Assembly (NCBI GenBank): GCA_050012355.1
Contig: JBEKHI010000207.1
Coordinates: 1-26,743 of the forward strand
Direction: 5' to 3'
Origin: JBEKHI01 sp050012355
GTDB taxonomy: Bacteria > Actinomycetota > Actinomycetes > Streptosporangiales > Streptosporangiaceae
Length of the DNA stretch: 26,743 nt
In this document: positions 15,702-22,905 of the stretch, piece by piece
How positions within the stretch are numbered: the stretch's first letter is position 1
Layout: every line of letters starts with the position of its first letter
Program-made: the position numbers and the translations under genes
Notes under the pieces: model-generated
Told to the model about the DNA's origin: nothing
What the model saw: the letters and a program-made list of their open reading frames with translations, nothing else
Databases searched by the model: none

Positions 15702-16538
15702 GTGGCTATCAGGGGTGGGAAACGGATCGCGCGGGTCGCGAGCAAGTTAGGGTTCACTTTGGCACGGCAATTGCACATGCCAGAATTCATGTCCGGAAGA
15801 CGCCGCATGGCTATTCTCGTGGGCGCTGGCGCGCTCACGGTCACCACCGCGGTCGCCGCCGCGGCGGCGACGCTGCCGAGCACCGCCGCCACCGCGTCCG
15901 CCACCACGTCCCACTCGGTGGAAGCGTCGGCGGTGACCAACGCGATGGAATTGAGCGTCTCGCAGACCGACCTCGGTCTCGAGAAGGCGCGGTCCGCGGC
16001 CATCCAGCGGGCACAGGAGGCGCGGGTCGCCGCCGCGGAGGCCAGCGCCGCCGCGGCCGCGAAGGCCGCCGCTCAGCAGGCCGCCGCGCGCCGTGCGCAC
16101 CTCATCTATGAGAACCGGCAAGCACAGGCTCAGGCGGCCGCCCAGGCCCAGGCCCAGGCCCAGACGGCCAAGGCGGCAGCCAGCTCCTCGAGTTCGTCGA
16201 GCTCCAGCTCCTCGACCTCGACGTCCAGCTCGACCTACTCCGGCTCACCGCAGGAGATCGCTCAGGAGATGCTGTCCTCCTACGGATGGTCCAGTCAGTG
16301 GTCCTGCCTGGACGACCTGTGGGAGCAGGAGAGCAACTGGAGCGTCACGGCGGAAAACGCCAGCTCGGGTGCGTACGGCATCGCCCAGGCGCTGCCCGGG
16401 TCGAAGATGGCCAGTGCCGGATCCGACTGGGAGACCAGCGCCGCCACCCAGATCACGTGGGGGCTGGAGTACATCCAGAGCACCTACGGCTCACCGTGCG
16501 CCGCCTGGGACCACGAGGAGAGCGACGGCTGGTACTAA
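15702..16538 (+). CDS. Secreted lytic transglycosylase-like protein, paralogue 2
   Basis: About 278 residues from GTG 15702. A basic N-terminus and hydrophobic segment (MAILVGAGALTVTTAVAAAAA) act as signal peptide or anchor. An Ala/Gln-rich helical stretch likely to form a coiled coil follows (EKARSAAIQRAQEARVAAAE onward), then a run of about 12 Ser as linker, and the same SLT-like domain as the upstream paralogue: CLDDLWEQESNW with the probable catalytic Glu, SGAYGIAQALPGSKMASAG, QITWGLEYIQSTYGSPCAAW and GWY. The start is uncertain: ATG 15777 (MPEFMSGRRR) is also possible, and neither has a strong ribosome site. It probably remodels peptidoglycan outside the cell and may be under CRP control. 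Confidence 0.85.
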   Translation: MAIRGGKRIARVASKLGFTLARQLHMPEFMSGRRRMAILVGAGALTVTTAVAAAAATLPSTAATASATTSHSVEASAVTNAMELSVSQTDLGLEKARSAAIQRAQEARVAAAEASAAAAAKAAAQQAAARRAHLIYENRQAQAQAAAQAQAQAQTAKAAASSSSSSSSSSSTSTSSSTYSGSPQEIAQEMLSSYGWSSQWSCLDDLWEQESNWSVTAENASSGAYGIAQALPGSKMASAGSDWETSAATQITWGLEYIQSTYGSPCAAWDHEESDGWY

Positions 16539-16560
16539 TCCGCTAGCCGACCGGACAGGA

Positions 16561-16596
16561 AAGGCCCGGGCCCCGCACACCGGGGACCCGGGCCTT
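16561..16596. terminator. Strong hairpin between convergent genes
   Basis: 16561-16570 pairs perfectly with 16587-16596 (AAGGCCCGGG/CCCGGGCCTT), and CCCC 16571-16574 with GGGG 16582-16585, leaving one bulged A. It lies 23 bp after the transglycosylase stop and 21 bp before the kinase stop, so it can serve both strands. There is no T-run. Confidence 0.85.
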
Positions 16597-16616
16597 CCTG
16601 GTGTCACCGGTGGATG

Positions 16617-18527
16617 CTAACTCGTCGTTATGACCCGAAAAGTAGTTAGCTCTTGTTCGAAAGTCGGCAGCACCGTCGCCCACGCCGATTGCTGGGCGAC
16701 GAGGTACAGCGCGTAGGACTGACCGTCCTTGTCGAACAGCAGGTCCTCGGCCTGGATGCGGACTCCGTCGTTGAGCCAGCTGAACTCCCAGATCGCGCCC
16801 TCGGTGCCGCGGATGACCGCGGGGCGCAGCGCGATCGGCTGGTAGCCGGGGAGGGTGCCCTTCTGGAGATCTTGCTTGCTGAGGTAGCTGGCCTCCTCGA
16901 ACATGTTCCGGAAGGTGTGCGGGGTCAGCTCGATATGCATAAACGAGGTCTTGTCCGGGCTGTATAGCAACCAGACCAGGCCGTCATTCTTAGCGAACCA
17001 GCCGGGGGGCACGCCGATGGAGAAGCCCGCCGTGGTGCCGGCCGCCGACGGGGTTACCGAGAACGGCGAATACCCCCCGGGCAGCAGCGCGGTGGGGGCG
17101 TCTAGGGCGGCGAGCGCGCCGTTTTGCGGGGTCGGGGGGTTCTGGGAGACCGTGTGCGACGAAGCGGGCGTGTTGTGATGGAGCGTGAACGCGACGGTGG
17201 CTCCGATGACCACCACGAGTACGATCGCCAGCGCCACCAGGGTGGCTCCCCAGCGTTTCCGGCCGGTCGCCGGCGCCGCCCCGTTCTGGGCGTCCGTCTC
17301 GGCCGGCGGCTGCTGTACCCACGTGCTGAGCGGCGGGTCGCCTGCCCGCGGGCTGAACAACGGAGACGCCTGCGGCTTGGTCGGGGGGTCCGAATGCACC
17401 GGGCCGTCCGGGGCTGGGGCGTCCGGTTCCGCCGCCGAACCGTCGGAAGCCGGGTCCTCGCTCGGCGCCGGGTCCTCGCGGACGGGTGCCGCCGTGCCGC
17501 CACCGAGGCCGCTCACGCTGTTGCTGAGGCCTCTCGCCGCCCCGCTCATCGCGCCAGCGAGCCCGCTGAGGCGGCCCGCCCGGGCGCCGTTCGGCGTCGT
17601 CACCGGCGGCGCACCCGAGGGAGCCGCGGACGCGACGCTCACGTCAGCCGGGGGAGCCGCCGTCGCGGCGGAGGCCACGGCGTCGGTGGCGCGCTTATCG
17701 GGCAGCGCCGGAAGCAGGTTCGCGATCAGCCGGGCCGCCGTCTGGGCGTCCGGCCGTCTGGCCGGATCGCGGCGCAGCAACGCCAGGATGATCCCGGCCA
17801 GCGGTCCGGCGGCCGAACACGGCGGCGGATCCTCATGGATGATCGCCGACATCGTGGTGATGGCGCCACCGCGTTTCTCGAACGGCCCGTGGCCCTCGAC
17901 AGCGGTGTACAGCGTCGCCCCGAGCGACCACAGGTCCGACGCGGGGGTCGCGGGGCCGCCGCGGATCCGTTCCGGCGCGGTATAGCCGGGCGAGCCCATG
18001 ACCATGCCGGTCTGGGTCAGCCGGGGATCGCCCTGGAAGGTCGCGATCCCGAAGTCGGTCAGTACCGCTCGTCCCTCCGCGGCGAGCAGCACGTTGCTCG
18101 GCTTCACGTCCCGGTGCAGCACTCCGGCCGCGTGCGCGGTCGCCAGCGCGGCGAGTAGCTGCTGGCCCATCCGCCCGGCCCGATGCGGCGATATGGGTCC
18201 CGATTCGGTGAGGATCTGCTCCAGCGATTTCGAGGGCACCAGCTCCATGACGATCCAGGGCCTGCCGTCGTCCTCAGCTACGTCGTAGACCGCCACCACG
18301 CCACGATGACTCAGCCGGGCCGCGGTGCGCGCCTCGCGCAGCGTCCGCTGGTAGGCGTTGTCTCGTTCCTCGTCGCTGAGCGCCTCGCTGATCAGGACTT
18401 CTTTGACAGCAACATCGCGATCAAGCAGCTCATCCCGCGCACGCCACACAACGCCCATGGCCCCTCGGCCGATGGGCTCGTCGAGCCTGTACCTCCCCGC
18501 GATCACGCGCCCGCTCATTGGGTGCAT
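16617..18527 (-). CDS. Membrane Ser/Thr protein kinase (PknB-like, without PASTA domains)
   Basis: A 636-residue transmembrane kinase. The Hanks kinase domain (about 10-270) is intact: IGRGAMG glycine loop, K42 in VAVKEV, HRDVKPSN (D140), DFG (D158) and GYTAPE (184-186). A Pro/Ala-rich linker (about 275-422) follows, then one membrane helix (about 426-449) and an extracellular domain of about 185 residues that has no PASTA repeats and that I do not recognise. The activation loop has several Thr for autophosphorylation (LTQTGMVMGSPGYT). It could sense a signal outside and control cell-wall or metabolic enzymes. TATCTT, 9 nt before the ATG, suggests a short leader. It is convergent with the transglycosylase gene. 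Confidence 0.93.
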   Translation of the reverse strand: MHPMSGRVIAGRYRLDEPIGRGAMGVVWRARDELLDRDVAVKEVLISEALSDEERDNAYQRTLREARTAARLSHRGVVAVYDVAEDDGRPWIVMELVPSKSLEQILTESGPISPHRAGRMGQQLLAALATAHAAGVLHRDVKPSNVLLAAEGRAVLTDFGIATFQGDPRLTQTGMVMGSPGYTAPERIRGGPATPASDLWSLGATLYTAVEGHGPFEKRGGAITTMSAIIHEDPPPCSAAGPLAGIILALLRRDPARRPDAQTAARLIANLLPALPDKRATDAVASAATAAPPADVSVASAAPSGAPPVTTPNGARAGRLSGLAGAMSGAARGLSNSVSGLGGGTAAPVREDPAPSEDPASDGSAAEPDAPAPDGPVHSDPPTKPQASPLFSPRAGDPPLSTWVQQPPAETDAQNGAAPATGRKRWGATLVALAIVLVVVIGATVAFTLHHNTPASSHTVSQNPPTPQNGALAALDAPTALLPGGYSPFSVTPSAAGTTAGFSIGVPPGWFAKNDGLVWLLYSPDKTSFMHIELTPHTFRNMFEEASYLSKQDLQKGTLPGYQPIALRPAVIRGTEGAIWEFSWLNDGVRIQAEDLLFDKDGQSYALYLVAQQSAWATVLPTFEQELTTFRVITTS

Positions 18528-18674
18528 AAGCCGGAAGATACACGGCGACAGCTACAAGGTCTCTGACTGACTGGTACGAAAAGGCTAAGTGTTGTCAGAC
18601 CGTGAGCTACGGGTGTCGCTGAGTGGATAGTTGATGTCATCTTGTGGGACTCTTAGTGTCGGCTGTGACGGAGG

Positions 18675-20369
18675 TTACGGATGGTTCCGTCCGATCGACA
18701 GCACCGGTCCGGTGGCCTCCGAGTAGCTCTGTCCGCCCGGGGGAGCGACCCCCCGGAACCCCCCGTAAAAATCGTTGCCCTTGTCGTCGGTGATGATGAA
18801 CGCGGGGAAATCACTGACCTCAATCTTCCAGACGGCTTCCATGCCGAGCTCCGGGTACTCGAGAACCTCGACGCGGGAGATGCACTCTGAGGCTAGCCGC
18901 GCGGCCGCTCCGCCGATGGAACCTAGATAAAAGCCGCCGTACTTCTTGCAGGCGTCGGTAACGGCCTTCGACCGGTTCCCCTTGGCGAGCATCACGAACG
19001 ATCCGCCGGCCGCCTGGAAGCGGTCCACGTAGGAGTCCATCCGCCCGGCCGTCGTCGGCCCGAACGACCCGGACGCGTATCCCTCGGGCGTTTTCGCCGG
19101 TCCCGCGTAGTACACCGGATGGTCGCGCAGGTAGCCGGGGAGCGGCTCGCCGGCGTCCAGCCGTTCGGCGATCTTGGCGTGCGCGATGTCCCGTGCCACC
19201 ACCATCGGCCCGGTCAGCGACAGCCGCGTCTTCACCGGGTACCTGGTCAGGTCCGCCCGGATCTCGGACATCGGCCGGTTGAGGTCGATGCTGACAACCT
19301 CGGCGGTGTCCTCGACCACCGGGTCAGGGAGGTATTGAGCCGGGTCGGTTTCGAGCGCCTCGAGGAACACGCCGTCGGCGGTGATCTTGCCCAGCGCCTG
19401 CCGGTCGGCCGAGCACGACACGGCGATCGCCACCGGGCATGAGGCTCCGTGCCGTGGCAGCCGGATCACCCGCACGTCGTGGCAGAAGTACTTCCCGCCG
19501 AACTGCGCGCCGATCCCGATCTGGCGAGTCAGCTCGAGCACCTGGGCCTCGAGCTCCACGTCGCGGAATCCGTGTCCGGTTGGCGAGCCGGAAGCCGGCA
19601 TCGAATCCAGGTAATGAGCCGACGCGTACTTCGCGGTCTTCAGCGCGAACTCCGCCGACGTCCCGCCGATGACGATCGCGAGGTGGTACGGGGGACAGGC
19701 GGACGTCCCGATCGCCCGGATCTTCTCCTCGAGGAACGATCGCATCCGGATCGGGTTGAGCAGCGCCTTGGTCTCCTGGAACAGGAAGGACTTGTTGGCC
19801 GAGCCACCGCCCTTGGCCATGAACAGGAACTTGTACGCGTCCCCGGAAGTGGCGTACAGCTCGATCTGCGCCGGGAGGTTGGAGCCGGTGTTTTTCTCGT
19901 CCCACATGCTGATCGGCGCGAGCTGCGAGTAGCGCAGATTCAGCGTGGTGTACGCGTCGAAAATCCCGCGCGCGATGTGCTCCTCGTCGCGGCCGTCGGT
20001 GAGCACCTGCTGGCCGCGCTTGCCCATCACGATCGCGGTGCCGGTGTCCTGGCACATCGGCAGGATTCCGCCGGCCGCGATGCACGCGTTTCGCAGCAGG
20101 TCACGCGCCACGTAGCGATCATTGGGACTCGCCTCCGGGTCGTCAAGTATCGACCGTAGCTGGCGCAGGTGCGCGGGCCGCAGCAGGTGGGCGATGTCGT
20201 GCATCGCCGTCGAGGTGAGCTGGGTGAGTGCCTGCGGGTCTACTTCAAGGAATTTTCGGCTAAACGACGTGTGGCTGGTCACCCCGCCCGACGCTATTTG
20301 CCGGTATGTCGTCTCGTCCGGCCCGAGTGGAAGTAGTTCGGTGAAGGAAAACTCCGGCATCCTCGCCAT
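18675..20369 (-). CDS. Class I fumarate hydratase ([4Fe-4S])
   Basis: A 564-residue single-chain class I fumarase, which interconverts fumarate and malate in the TCA cycle. The N-terminal alpha domain has GGILPMCQDTGTAIVMGKRG with a cluster-ligand Cys, GSNLPAQIELYA, AKGGGSANKSFLFQ, TSACPPYHLAIVIGGTSAE (second Cys) and SCPVAIAVSCSADR (third). The beta domain has LTGPMVVARDIAHAK, YYAGPAKTPEGYASGSFGPTTAGRMD and KKYGGFYLGSIGGAAA. It is normal in length and cluster ligands, hence probably oxygen-sensitive. Two in-frame ATGs (20369 and 20360) each follow GCGAGG; the first is used here. The spacer upstream contains a 10-bp inverted repeat (20423-20432/20449-20458) that would fall in its leader. Confidence 0.95.
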   Translation of the reverse strand: MARMPEFSFTELLPLGPDETTYRQIASGGVTSHTSFSRKFLEVDPQALTQLTSTAMHDIAHLLRPAHLRQLRSILDDPEASPNDRYVARDLLRNACIAAGGILPMCQDTGTAIVMGKRGQQVLTDGRDEEHIARGIFDAYTTLNLRYSQLAPISMWDEKNTGSNLPAQIELYATSGDAYKFLFMAKGGGSANKSFLFQETKALLNPIRMRSFLEEKIRAIGTSACPPYHLAIVIGGTSAEFALKTAKYASAHYLDSMPASGSPTGHGFRDVELEAQVLELTRQIGIGAQFGGKYFCHDVRVIRLPRHGASCPVAIAVSCSADRQALGKITADGVFLEALETDPAQYLPDPVVEDTAEVVSIDLNRPMSEIRADLTRYPVKTRLSLTGPMVVARDIAHAKIAERLDAGEPLPGYLRDHPVYYAGPAKTPEGYASGSFGPTTAGRMDSYVDRFQAAGGSFVMLAKGNRSKAVTDACKKYGGFYLGSIGGAAARLASECISRVEVLEYPELGMEAVWKIEVSDFPAFIITDDKGNDFYGGFRGVAPPGGQSYSEATGPVLSIGRNHP

Positions 20370-20530
20370 CCTCGCAGTCTTAGCTCGCAGTCTCAGGGAG
20401 CGTGCTCCCCAGCTTAGGACGCGGCCGCTCCGCCGCTCTCACGAGAACCGGAGCGGCCAACGTGATTCCGGCCACCCGAGTCCACATAGTGAGACCTGTG
20501 AATCGTCAAGGGAAGGTAAAATTTCGTGTC

Positions 20531-20559
20531 TTGATGGTCACGACTTGTACACGTTTAAT
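20531..20559 (+). promoter_or_regulatory. Promoter candidate (TTGATG-N17-TTTAAT)
   Basis: TTGATG at 20531-20536 and TTTAAT at 20554-20559 are 17 nt apart in a locally A+T-rich stretch. The start of transcription would be near 20566. No coding frame follows closely; the downstream direct repeats and hairpin suggest a non-coding transcript. Confidence 0.45.
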
Positions 20560-20565
20560 CCAGCT

Positions 20566-20708
20566 TGTATTGTGACGCTATGCGGCGGCGCCGCGCCACG
20601 CGGTGCCCCCGTCCGCGAGTGGTCAGCTCGCCACGCGGTGCCCCCGTCCGCGGAGGCTGAGCAGCGGCGCCGTCGCACTATCCGGGGGTGGACTCTTTCT
20701 ACCCCCGG
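20566..20708 (+). ncRNA. Candidate small RNA with two C-loop hairpins and a terminator-like hairpin
   Basis: Inferred transcript of about 140 nt. Two identical 24-nt repeats (20594-20617 and 20629-20652, 35-nt period) each fold as CGCGG-TGCCCCCGT-CCGCG, exposing five C in the loop. An 8-bp hairpin follows (CCGGGGGT 20682-20689 with ACCCCCGG 20701-20708). C-rich loops can pair with G-rich ribosome sites, as known for several bacterial small RNAs. Existence as a transcript is not shown. Confidence 0.35.
20594..20652 (+). repeat. Two 24-bp direct repeats
   Basis: The sequence starting CGCCACGCGGTGC is identical at 20594-20617 and 20629-20652, separated by 11 bp. Each copy contains the CGCGG/CCGCG inverted repeat. 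Confidence 0.85.
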
Positions 20709-20794
20709 CTCCGGCAGCCCCCGGAGCCCCCGAAGAGCCTGGTCAGGGCCTGGGCTGGCGCCTCAGCCCAGCCGCTGTTTCCCTCGGACGCGCC

Positions 20795-20881
20795 GTCGCG
20801 GCGATCGGTCTGGGTGATGGGGTTTGCGGTTTCTGGCTGTTTCCCCGCCGCGGCGAGTGGGGTTGGCTGAGCAGTGACAAG
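20795..20881 (+). promoter_or_regulatory. Conserved upstream element, copy A
   Basis: An 87-nt sequence found again, inverted, at 25981-26067 with 70 of 87 identical positions and no gaps, and more diverged at 23609-23677. The best conserved part is the 5' box (GCGATCGGTnnnGGTGATG, 20801-20819). GTTT at 20839-20842 and GGGGTT at 20859-20864 are 16 nt apart and resemble a SigB/SigF-type promoter. The flippase-like gene follows in the same direction. Confidence 0.6.
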
Positions 20882-20936
20882 GCTGCCCGGCTTCTTGCGA
20901 TCGCGCGGCCGCAAGAAGGGGCTCGGTTATGACCCG

Positions 20937-22103
20937 ATGAAGGCCGTTGCGGAACCGCCAGCTGTCGCTGTGACGTCTCCTGGGCCGCTCGCCGCCCCAG
21001 GAACCGGCCCGAGCACTGAGACCACTCGGCTCGGGCGCTGGCTCCGACGGCGGTCCGGCCGGCGGATTCTCCGCGCCGCGCTGCCGGTCACCCTCGTCGC
21101 GGGGATCTTCGTGTTCGCCCTCCCGCATTTCGCGTCCTATCGAAGCGTGGGGGCCAGCATCGGCGCGATGACGTGGTCGCAGGCCCTGCTCGTCGCCGCC
21201 GCGGCCGTCGGCAGCATGGTCGCTTCCTGGACCGTGATCTGTGCGGTGCTGCCGTCAATACGGTTGCGCGAGGCGGCGGTGGTCAATCTCGGCTCCAACG
21301 CGGTGGCGAACACCATGCCCGCCGGGGGCGCCCTCGCCATGGGAGTGAGCTGGGCAATGCTGTCCGGCTGGGGCATCAGCACGGCGGACTATGTGCTCTA
21401 CACCTTGGTGTCGGGGATCTGGACTGTCTTCGCCCGCCTGGGCCTGCCCGTCCTCGCCCTGCTGGTCATGCTGACGGTCAGCTGGCCCGGTACCGGCCTG
21501 GTCGCCGCCGCGGCCGTCGGCCTTGCCCTGCTCATTGCCACGGCGGCTGGTCTCGCCGTGCTGATGCGCAGCGAGCCGTTCGCGCTTCGGGCCGGCCGTG
21601 GGCTGCGGTGGGTACTCGCCGTAGCCTGCCGGCTCGCACGCCGGCCGCCGCCCCCCGGTGCCGCCGGATGGCTGCCCGGCTTCCGCAACCGCGCCGCCGC
21701 CCTGTTCGCCGCCCGTGGCTGGCGGATCACCGCCGCTACGGCGGCGGGCAATCTCACCTTGTGGCTGGTCCTGCTGGCCTGCCTGCGTGGCACCGGCCTG
21801 TCTCAGGCCCAGGTGCCGTGGCAGACCTCACTCGCGGCCTTCGCGTTCGTCCGGCTGCTGACCGCGCTGCCCGTCACTCCAGGCGGTATCGGCGTCACCG
21901 AACTCGGCCTGGTGACCCTCCTGGCCGCTAGCACCGGCCACCGGGTCGGCGCGCAGGTGACCGCCGCTGTGCTGCTGTACCGGGCCGTCACCTACCTTCC
22001 TTCCATTCCTCTTGGGGCGCTCGCCTGCCTGATCTGGCGGCACGCACCGGCGCTGATCCGGGTCAGTCCGCACAACGCCGGCCCGCCGAGCCAGCTGAGG
22101 TGA
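20937..22103 (+). CDS. Flippase-like / lysylphosphatidylglycerol synthase TM-region family protein
   Basis: A 388-residue polytopic membrane protein of the UPF0104/LPG_synthase_TM type (membrane part of MprF-like proteins) without the soluble lysyl-transferase domain. A cytoplasmic N-terminus of about 45 residues is followed by about eight hydrophobic segments. Family blocks are VVNLGSNAVANTMPAGGALAMG, FVRLLTALPVTPGGIGVTELGL and the final LYRAVTYLPSIPLGAL. Such proteins are thought to move or flip lipids or lipid-linked compounds; the substrate here is unknown. The start is uncertain: GTG 20874 is also in frame but falls within the conserved element. ATG 20937 overlaps the stop of a four-codon frame (20929-20940). 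Confidence 0.85.
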   Translation: MKAVAEPPAVAVTSPGPLAAPGTGPSTETTRLGRWLRRRSGRRILRAALPVTLVAGIFVFALPHFASYRSVGASIGAMTWSQALLVAAAAVGSMVASWTVICAVLPSIRLREAAVVNLGSNAVANTMPAGGALAMGVSWAMLSGWGISTADYVLYTLVSGIWTVFARLGLPVLALLVMLTVSWPGTGLVAAAAVGLALLIATAAGLAVLMRSEPFALRAGRGLRWVLAVACRLARRPPPPGAAGWLPGFRNRAAALFAARGWRITAATAAGNLTLWLVLLACLRGTGLSQAQVPWQTSLAAFAFVRLLTALPVTPGGIGVTELGLVTLLAASTGHRVGAQVTAAVLLYRAVTYLPSIPLGALACLIWRHAPALIRVSPHNAGPPSQLR

Positions 22104-22123
22104 AGGGACGTCATTTGCCGAGG

Positions 22124-22591
22124 TCACTGCTTCTCCTCGTGGGGAAGTGGTGGCCGTGTTACAGGTACGACGTGGACCAGCTTGTTCAGGCCAGCGTAGT
22201 CATCGGGATTAGTAGTGAAGAGGGGCAGGCCCTCCGCGATCGCGGTAGCAGCGATCATCAGGTCCGCGAACCGCTTGCGCGGCTTGCGGCCCGCGGCGAT
22301 GACGGACGCGGCTACCCGGCCGTAGACCCGCGCCGCCTCGGCGTCGAACGGAACCGGGTCGAACTCGCTCTCGGCGCGCTGCAGGATCTCCATCCGCCGG
22401 GCACGCTCCTCGTGCTCGTCATACATGTCCTGCTCATCGTTGCCGCGGACCTCATTCGGCCCGGCCGACAGCTCGGCGAGGGTGATCGCACTGATCGCCA
22501 TCTCGTCGGGCAGTTCAGCGGGGTCGATCCACCGGCGCAGGATCAGGATGTTGGTGTCGAGCATGCCCTGCCGGGGCGGCTCATCGCTCAT
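22124..22591 (-). CDS. PIN-domain toxin (VapC type)
   Basis: A 155-residue PIN-domain ribonuclease. The acidic metal-binding residues are visible: Asp in MLDTNILI, Glu in TLAELSAGP, Asp in KRFADLMIAATA and Asp in FTTNPDDYAGL. The order and spacing match VapC toxins, which cut tRNA or rRNA when released from their antitoxin. An unusual acidic insertion (NDEQDMYDEHEERARR) lies between helices 2 and 3. Its ATG overlaps the antitoxin gene by 11 bp, giving translational coupling. It is convergent with the flippase-like gene, 20 bp apart. Confidence 0.92.
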   Translation of the reverse strand: MSDEPPRQGMLDTNILILRRWIDPAELPDEMAISAITLAELSAGPNEVRGNDEQDMYDEHEERARRMEILQRAESEFDPVPFDAEAARVYGRVAASVIAAGRKPRKRFADLMIAATAIAEGLPLFTTNPDDYAGLNKLVHVVPVTRPPLPHEEKQ

Positions 22592-22847
22592 ACGCGCTGC
22601 CAGCCTCGTGGTCGGCCGTCGCGTCCTGGTCTGCGCGGAAGGACTCGAGGTCCATGGCGGGCGCGTTGCGGGACATCGCGGCGAACTCCTGCCGGGAGAC
22701 GAACCTGCGCCGCCGCCGGATCGGGATAAGCTCCCCGATCTGATGGCCGTCTCGGGTGACGGTGAAGGACTGCCCGTGCTCGACGGCGTCCATAATCTCC
22801 CGTGACCTCGATCGCAGGTCCCGCTGCGTGATCTCCGGAGTACTCAT
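22581..22847 (-). CDS. Phd/YefM-type antitoxin
   Basis: An 88-residue antitoxin. MSTPEITQRDLRSRSREIMDAVEHGQSFTVTRDGHQIGELIPI is the typical Phd/YefM DNA-binding fold. The acidic C-terminus (MDLESFRADQDATADHEAG) should wrap the toxin. ATG 22847 is chosen because longer frames run through the operator region. TACGCT lies 6 nt before it, suggesting a leaderless transcript, and a perfect palindrome overlaps that -10. Together with the downstream PIN gene it forms a type II toxin-antitoxin unit that is probably autoregulated. Confidence 0.9.
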   Translation of the reverse strand: MSTPEITQRDLRSRSREIMDAVEHGQSFTVTRDGHQIGELIPIRRRRRFVSRQEFAAMSRNAPAMDLESFRADQDATADHEAGSAYER

Positions 22848-22856
22848 ATTCACAGC

Positions 22857-22873
22857 GTAGCACCAGGTGCTAC
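22857..22873. promoter_or_regulatory. Palindromic operator of the toxin-antitoxin operon
   Basis: GTAGCACC-A-GGTGCTAC is a perfect 8+1+8 palindrome 10-26 bp upstream of the antitoxin start. It overlaps the putative -10 (22854-22859), as expected for an autorepressor site of a Phd-type antitoxin. Confidence 0.7.
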
Positions 22874-22905
22874 AGTCAGATATAGCCGCGGCGCGGCGGC
22901 GGGAA

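Larger units (their letters stand above)
20370..20794. other. Intergenic region with hairpins, direct repeats and a promoter
   Basis: No protein gene is recognised between the fumarase gene and the flippase-like gene. It holds a perfect 10-bp inverted repeat (GGCCGCTCCG 20423-20432, CGGAGCGGCC 20449-20458), an A+T-rich stretch 20510-20580 with a promoter, two 24-bp direct repeats, a G/C hairpin 20682-20708 and a GGCTGG/CCAGCC hairpin (20753-20773). Confidence 0.6.

Noticed and set aside
17124..18158. 344-codon plus-strand frame opposite the kinase
   Set aside because: Arg/Gly-rich shadow of an intact kinase gene, without ribosome site or recognisable motif.
20594..20652. CRISPR-like direct repeats
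   Set aside because: Only two copies with an 11-bp gap, no array and no cas genes; the gap is far too short for a spacer.
20603..20932. Protein frame through element copy A, similar in translation to a frame through copy B (GLGDxVCGFxLFP)
   Set aside because: The similarity follows from the DNA repeat: substitutions are not concentrated at third positions, and copy B has an early stop, so it is treated as a nucleotide element.
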